Shown here: positions 13,931 to 16,910 of the stretch, in pieces
Layout: each line of letters begins with the position of its first letter
How positions within the stretch are numbered: position 1 is the stretch's first letter
Origin: Anaerolineae bacterium
GTDB lineage: Bacteria > Chloroflexota > Anaerolineae > B4-G1
Reading direction: 5' to 3'
Length of the DNA: 16,910 bases
Assembly: GCA_030612185.1 (NCBI GenBank)
Contig: JAUWOI010000036.1
Coordinates: 1-16,910, forward strand
The notes under the pieces: model-generated
Databases searched by the model: none
What the model was told of the DNA's origin: nothing
What the model saw: the letters and a program-made list of their open reading frames with translations, nothing else
Made by a program: the position numbers and the translations under genes

Positions 13931-15383
13931 TCATTCCGGGTAAGACAAGTTGGCAACTTGTCCCACGGCCAGATCACGGTCGAGCCGTGCCAGGTCAACC
14001 AGGATGGCGTTCACGCTGGACGCCTCGGCGCGGGCCGCATCGGTGAAACCCGCGCGGGCAAAGAAGGCATAATGCACCGACCAATCGCTCTCCGGTACAA
14101 CCTTTTCGCTCTTTTCCACCAATTTCACGATCACGTTACGTCCCACGGGATCGCGTGACCACTTTGCTTCTCCCAGCAGGATCGCCTTGTCCATCCAGTT
14201 GACCGCCACCACGTCTACTTGACTATCCCGCGCCCAGTGGCTTCCCACTCGCTCCGGCACAAATGGCAGGTGACCGGCATCCCCCTGCTCGCTGGTCCAT
14301 TCACGGCACAACTCTTCGAAAGTGTGGGTACCGATAAAGTCAATCAGGTGACGTTGAATTTCCTGCAAAGTGTACGTGGTACGTCCCAGCGCGATCTCTT
14401 CCTGCCGGCGGGCCAGGAAGCGGAAGTAAAAGCGCAGATAGGGATCGGTGATGACGTAGCGTCCTTTGCGGCTGCGCTCCGGGCGCCGCACGGTGACCGG
14501 CACATCACGACGCACCAGGCGCAGCGACTGCAACACGCCCAGGTACTTGCTGACGTGCGCGGCCGCCACCCCGGACGAGGTCGCGATCTCTGACGGCGTG
14601 CGGGCATTGTGCGCCAGGGCCTCCAGAATCGCCATATAGTTCCGTGGCTCCGACAGTTGCTCCTGCAACAAAAAAAGCGGCTCTTCCTGCATCAGGTTGG
14701 TGGGAGTAAGAATGACTTGCTTGATGTTCTCGGAGACTGAAAGCCTGGGGTCGAACCGTTCCAGGTAGGCGGGGATGCCTCCCAGGGTGGCGTACACGGC
14801 AACCCGCTCGGCCGCGTCGTAGCCGGGAAAGAACTCGGCCAGGGCGCGGAAGGGCAGCGGTTGCAGCCATAGCCTGGCGGTCGCCCGGCCGTAGAGCGGC
14901 GCGCGGTAGGCCAGCACATCGCGCTCCATCATTCCCACGTGGGAGCCAGATAACACCAGGAACAGGTCAGCGTCCTTGAGCCCCTGATCCCAGGCAATTT
15001 GCAGCGTGCCGCTCAGGTCGGGCGTGGCGTCGAGGGTGTAGGTGAACTCGTCCAGGAACAGCGCCAGCCGCCCGGTAGCAGTCAATTCGCGCGCCTGGGC
15101 CAGCGCCATCTCCCACGAAGGATAGGTAAACCCCCAGGTCAGCCGGGGCATCAGGATGAGCATAGTTGTACACGGCCTGCGAGAAACCGCGCAGCAACAC
15201 CGCCGCCGAGGTAGGTTTAGCGACCCAGTAGATAGCGCGGGGAGTGCGGGTCTCCAGCCAATGGGTCAGTAGACGTGTCTTGCCGGTTCTGCGTCGCCCG
15301 TACAATACGAGGAATTGACCTCGTTCAGCGGTCCACAGTTGATCCAGTGTCGCCAGTTCCCATTCGCGGTCCACGAATTTCAT
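13931..15383 (-). pseudogene. DUF234-type AAA ATPase (COG1672-like), broken by a one-base frameshift
   Basis: The N-terminal part (ATG at 15383, AGGAGGGC upstream) has the Walker A motif YGRRRTGKTRLL and runs to HPDAPADLG. At a run of five G (plus-strand C at 15131-15135) the sensible frame changes: with four G the protein would continue FTYPSWEMALAQARE. The remainder has Walker B (LALFLDEF), a sensor-like VLSGSHVGMMER, a winged-helix section (ARTPSEIATSSGVAAAHVSKYL) and the C-terminal nuclease-like DUF234 part (ITDPYLRFYFRF; GEAKWSRD). Repaired length is about 483 residues. Lone ATPases of this family have no settled role. The last residues (VGQVANLSYPE) come from an inserted palindrome. A sequencing or assembly error in the homopolymer is possible. 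Confidence 0.8.
13945..13961. repeat. Palindrome at the 3' end of the ATPase gene
   Basis: ACAAGTT (13945-13951) and AACTTGT (13955-13961) are perfectly inverted around GGC. The palindrome encodes most of the VGQVANLSY tail, close to the stop codon. Confidence 0.7.
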
Positions 15384-15401
15384 ATTGCCCTCCTGATAAG
15401 T

Positions 15402-15458
15402 TACCAGCCTGGTAGGGTACTCGGCTCGTAGTTTATCTCAAGGTGAACGATTTGTCAA
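15402..15458 (-). promoter_or_regulatory. Candidate promoter and operator-like palindrome before the ATPase gene
   Basis: On the minus strand TTGACA (15458-15453) is followed after 17 nt by TAAACT (15435-15430), a consensus -35 with a weaker -10. Between it and the ribosome-binding site lies the palindrome TACCAG-C-CTGGTA (15402-15414), which could be an operator. The ATPase would thus have its own promoter within the C1 gene string. Confidence 0.6.
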
Positions 15459-15489
15459 TCAGGGGCATACGGTCTTCTACCCGCTGACG

Positions 15490-16491
15490 CTATTTCAAGC
15501 GCTCGTCAAAAAAGTCCGCGATGATCTGGGTTATCTCGGAGCGTGAGGGATTCATCGCGCCACCGACGGGATTGAGACCATGACCGGCGTTTTCCACCAT
15601 CACCAGGGTTGCTGGCACACCGGCTGCTGTCAGATGTTGATAAAGGGTCTCAGATTGACTCGGCGGTACCAGTGTGTCGTTCTCGCCTTGCACAATGAGG
15701 AAAGGGGGATCGTCACTCGACACGTAGGTGACCGGACTAGCGCGCACAATTATCTGCGACGATGGTTCTGTGACGCCGAATACCCTATTGCCCCAGGCGG
15801 AGAACCCGGAAAAGTCCTGGGTCAAATCTGCCGGGCCGTATGCATCCACCACGGCCTGCACCCGGCTGGATTGGTCAGCGTACCCCCCGCTCCCCTCAAA
15901 ATCGGCGCTGGCATCGGTCACGCCAAGCAGCGAGACGAGATGCCCCCCGGCACTGTTACCCCATGCGCCAATTCGGTCAGAGTCAAGGTTGTATGCAGCG
16001 CCATTCGCTCGCAAACAGCGGACGGCACACTTTACATCCTCAATCTGGGCCGGAAACTTGAATTCCGGCGCGAGGCGATAATTGACCGCGACGACGAGGT
16101 AGCCGCGCGCCAATAGTTCCTGTCTCTCTCGCTCGCCCCCGGATGCCTTGTCGCCATTCGTCCAACCGCCGCCATGAACGTAGATAACTACCGGCGCCGG
16201 GGTGGTCATCGTTCCCGGGGTATACACATCCATCTTGAGGGCCACGCCGTCAATCGTGCAGTAGGTTACGTCTCGTTCGACCGAGCCAAGCCCAGCAGTA
16301 TCGGATGGTTCGGGCGGAGCAGGCGTGTTGGCGTTTGTGGTGGATGAAGGTGATGTATCGGGTAAGGCCGCTAACGTTGGCATCAACAAGATAGGTGTGG
16401 GTGTGAGTCGGCGCGCGCCACTACATGCGACCAAAAGCAACGCGGCTAACGTCGAGCCAATCACCTGGAGTAGATACCTCTTGTGCTTCAT
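15490..16491 (-). CDS. Secreted lipoprotein alpha/beta-hydrolase (esterase)
   Basis: A 333-residue protein. The N-terminus is a lipoprotein signal: charged MKHKR, a hydrophobic stretch, and lipobox LVAC with Cys at 23. A Pro/Thr/Ser-rich linker (about 30-66) follows. The catalytic domain has the oxyanion-hole motif HGGG (106-109), nucleophile S180 in GNSAGG, D272 (ENDTLVP) and H304 (AGHG), as in the hormone-sensitive-lipase/BD-FAE type of carboxylesterases. The ATG at 16491 has GAGG upstream and begins 2 nt after the fmdB stop. It has no evident place in C1 metabolism and, together with the ATPase, separates fmdB from fmdA. Confidence 0.9.
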   Translation of the reverse strand: MKHKRYLLQVIGSTLAALLLVACSGARRLTPTPILLMPTLAALPDTSPSSTTNANTPAPPEPSDTAGLGSVERDVTYCTIDGVALKMDVYTPGTMTTPAPVVIYVHGGGWTNGDKASGGERERQELLARGYLVVAVNYRLAPEFKFPAQIEDVKCAVRCLRANGAAYNLDSDRIGAWGNSAGGHLVSLLGVTDASADFEGSGGYADQSSRVQAVVDAYGPADLTQDFSGFSAWGNRVFGVTEPSSQIIVRASPVTYVSSDDPPFLIVQGENDTLVPPSQSETLYQHLTAAGVPATLVMVENAGHGLNPVGGAMNPSRSEITQIIADFFDERLK

Positions 16492-16493
16492 AT

Positions 16494-16910
16494 TCAAAAC
16501 CTCAAAACGCTGCCCGGAGCAGGCGCGTCGTCCGCCGCGAGCCTGGATAGAATATCGCCCAGCACCTCTTCGTCGGTGGGGCGGGCGGAGGGAAGCACCG
16601 GACGGAGCCGGATCGGCACGCCGTCCATCCGATAGAACGTGCCGGCCGCGTCCACGCCGTAACAGGCGGTGGGAAAGGCAACCCGCGCTACCTGCGTGGT
16701 CAGGCTCGGCGCCGGGTCGAGCACGATGGTCGGCATGTTCCCCAACCGCTGGGCCGCCGCGCCGGGGAAATGGGCCACCGGGTCCGAGGCCAGGATCAGC
16801 GCCGCGTCCGCCTCACCCCGCGCCAGCACGTCCACGGCCGAGAATTCGCCAGGGCCATACCGGGGGTACCCGCGCGCGAAATTGACTGCGAAGGGATAGC
16901 CGCTCTGCCA
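16494..16910 (-). CDS. fmdB: Formylmethanofuran dehydrogenase subunit B, C-terminal 138 residues (runs off right edge)
   Basis: From the window edge the frame reads GYPFAVNFARGYPRYGPGE, then LILASDPVAHFPG and, near the end, YRMDGVPIRLRPVLP followed by TDEEVLGDIL. These are the standard C-terminal blocks of FwdB/FhcB. It does not overlap in homology with the N-terminal piece at 1-723; roughly 60 residues of the family would lie between them (estimate from memory). It is followed by the lipoprotein gene and then fmdA, ftr and fmdC, the canonical fhcBADC order once the inserted genes are ignored. Confidence 0.88.
   Translation of the reverse strand, partial: WQSGYPFAVNFARGYPRYGPGEFSAVDVLARGEADAALILASDPVAHFPGAAAQRLGNMPTIVLDPAPSLTTQVARVAFPTACYGVDAAGTFYRMDGVPIRLRPVLPSARPTDEEVLGDILSRLAADDAPAPGSVLRF

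Noticed and set aside
1..16910. CRISPR array, tRNA or rRNA genes
   Set aside because: No regularly spaced direct repeats with unique spacers and no recognisable tRNA cloverleaf or rRNA sequence were seen on either strand.

Overview
The window looks like a C1-metabolism island from a GC-rich bacterium. It carries the tetrahydromethanopterin (H4MPT)/methanofuran pathway: formylmethanofuran dehydrogenase subunits A, B, C and D, formyltransferase (Ftr), methenyl-H4MPT cyclohydrolase (Mch), MtdA-type methylene dehydrogenase, and a RimK/MptN-type ATP-grasp ligase. Sigma70-type promoters, strong Shine-Dalgarno sites, a lipobox and bacterial MtdA argue for Bacteria despite the archaeal-type C1 genes. 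Heptanucleotide repeats and small palindromes inserted in coding regions are, from general experience, reminiscent of Chloroflexota-like genomes; that assignment is an inference. Every gene I can support is on the minus strand, so transcription runs from high to low coordinates.

Layout, right to left (direction of transcription). 16910-16494 is the C-terminal part of fmdB/fhcB, cut by the window edge. It is followed by a lipoprotein esterase and a DUF234-type ATPase that is frameshifted and has its own promoter. Then come fmdA, ftr, a low-GC DUF1294 gene, fmdC, mch and mptN, mostly overlapping and so translationally coupled. 8083-6805 is a decay zone with three remnants: an iron-containing alcohol dehydrogenase with its middle deleted, the C-terminus of a PhzF-like protein, and a frameshifted unknown gene. 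7582-6418 holds three copies of a structured, terminator-bearing RNA element: one before the frameshifted unknown gene, and two in tandem at the head of the leader of a DUF2193-like 510-residue protein. Both promoter-proximal copies sit about 20 nt downstream of a near-consensus sigma70 promoter. Then follow an aquaporin with a clean terminator, a half-size Gdt1/UPF0016 transporter, mtdA, a COG2232-like ATP-grasp protein, fmdD, and the N-terminal 241 codons of fmdB, which run off the left edge.

Together the C1 genes would interconvert CO2 (or formate) and the methylene level on an H4MPT-type carrier. FmdA and FmdB retain metal-ligand motifs and FmdD is present, so a redox-active Mo/W enzyme is plausible, rather than only the hydrolytic Fhc complex of aerobic methylotrophs. 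Fae and Mer are not in the window. The most interesting item is the three-copy RNA element: two hairpins whose loops are complementary, with the second hairpin mutually exclusive with an intrinsic terminator. I do not recognise it as a named riboswitch class.
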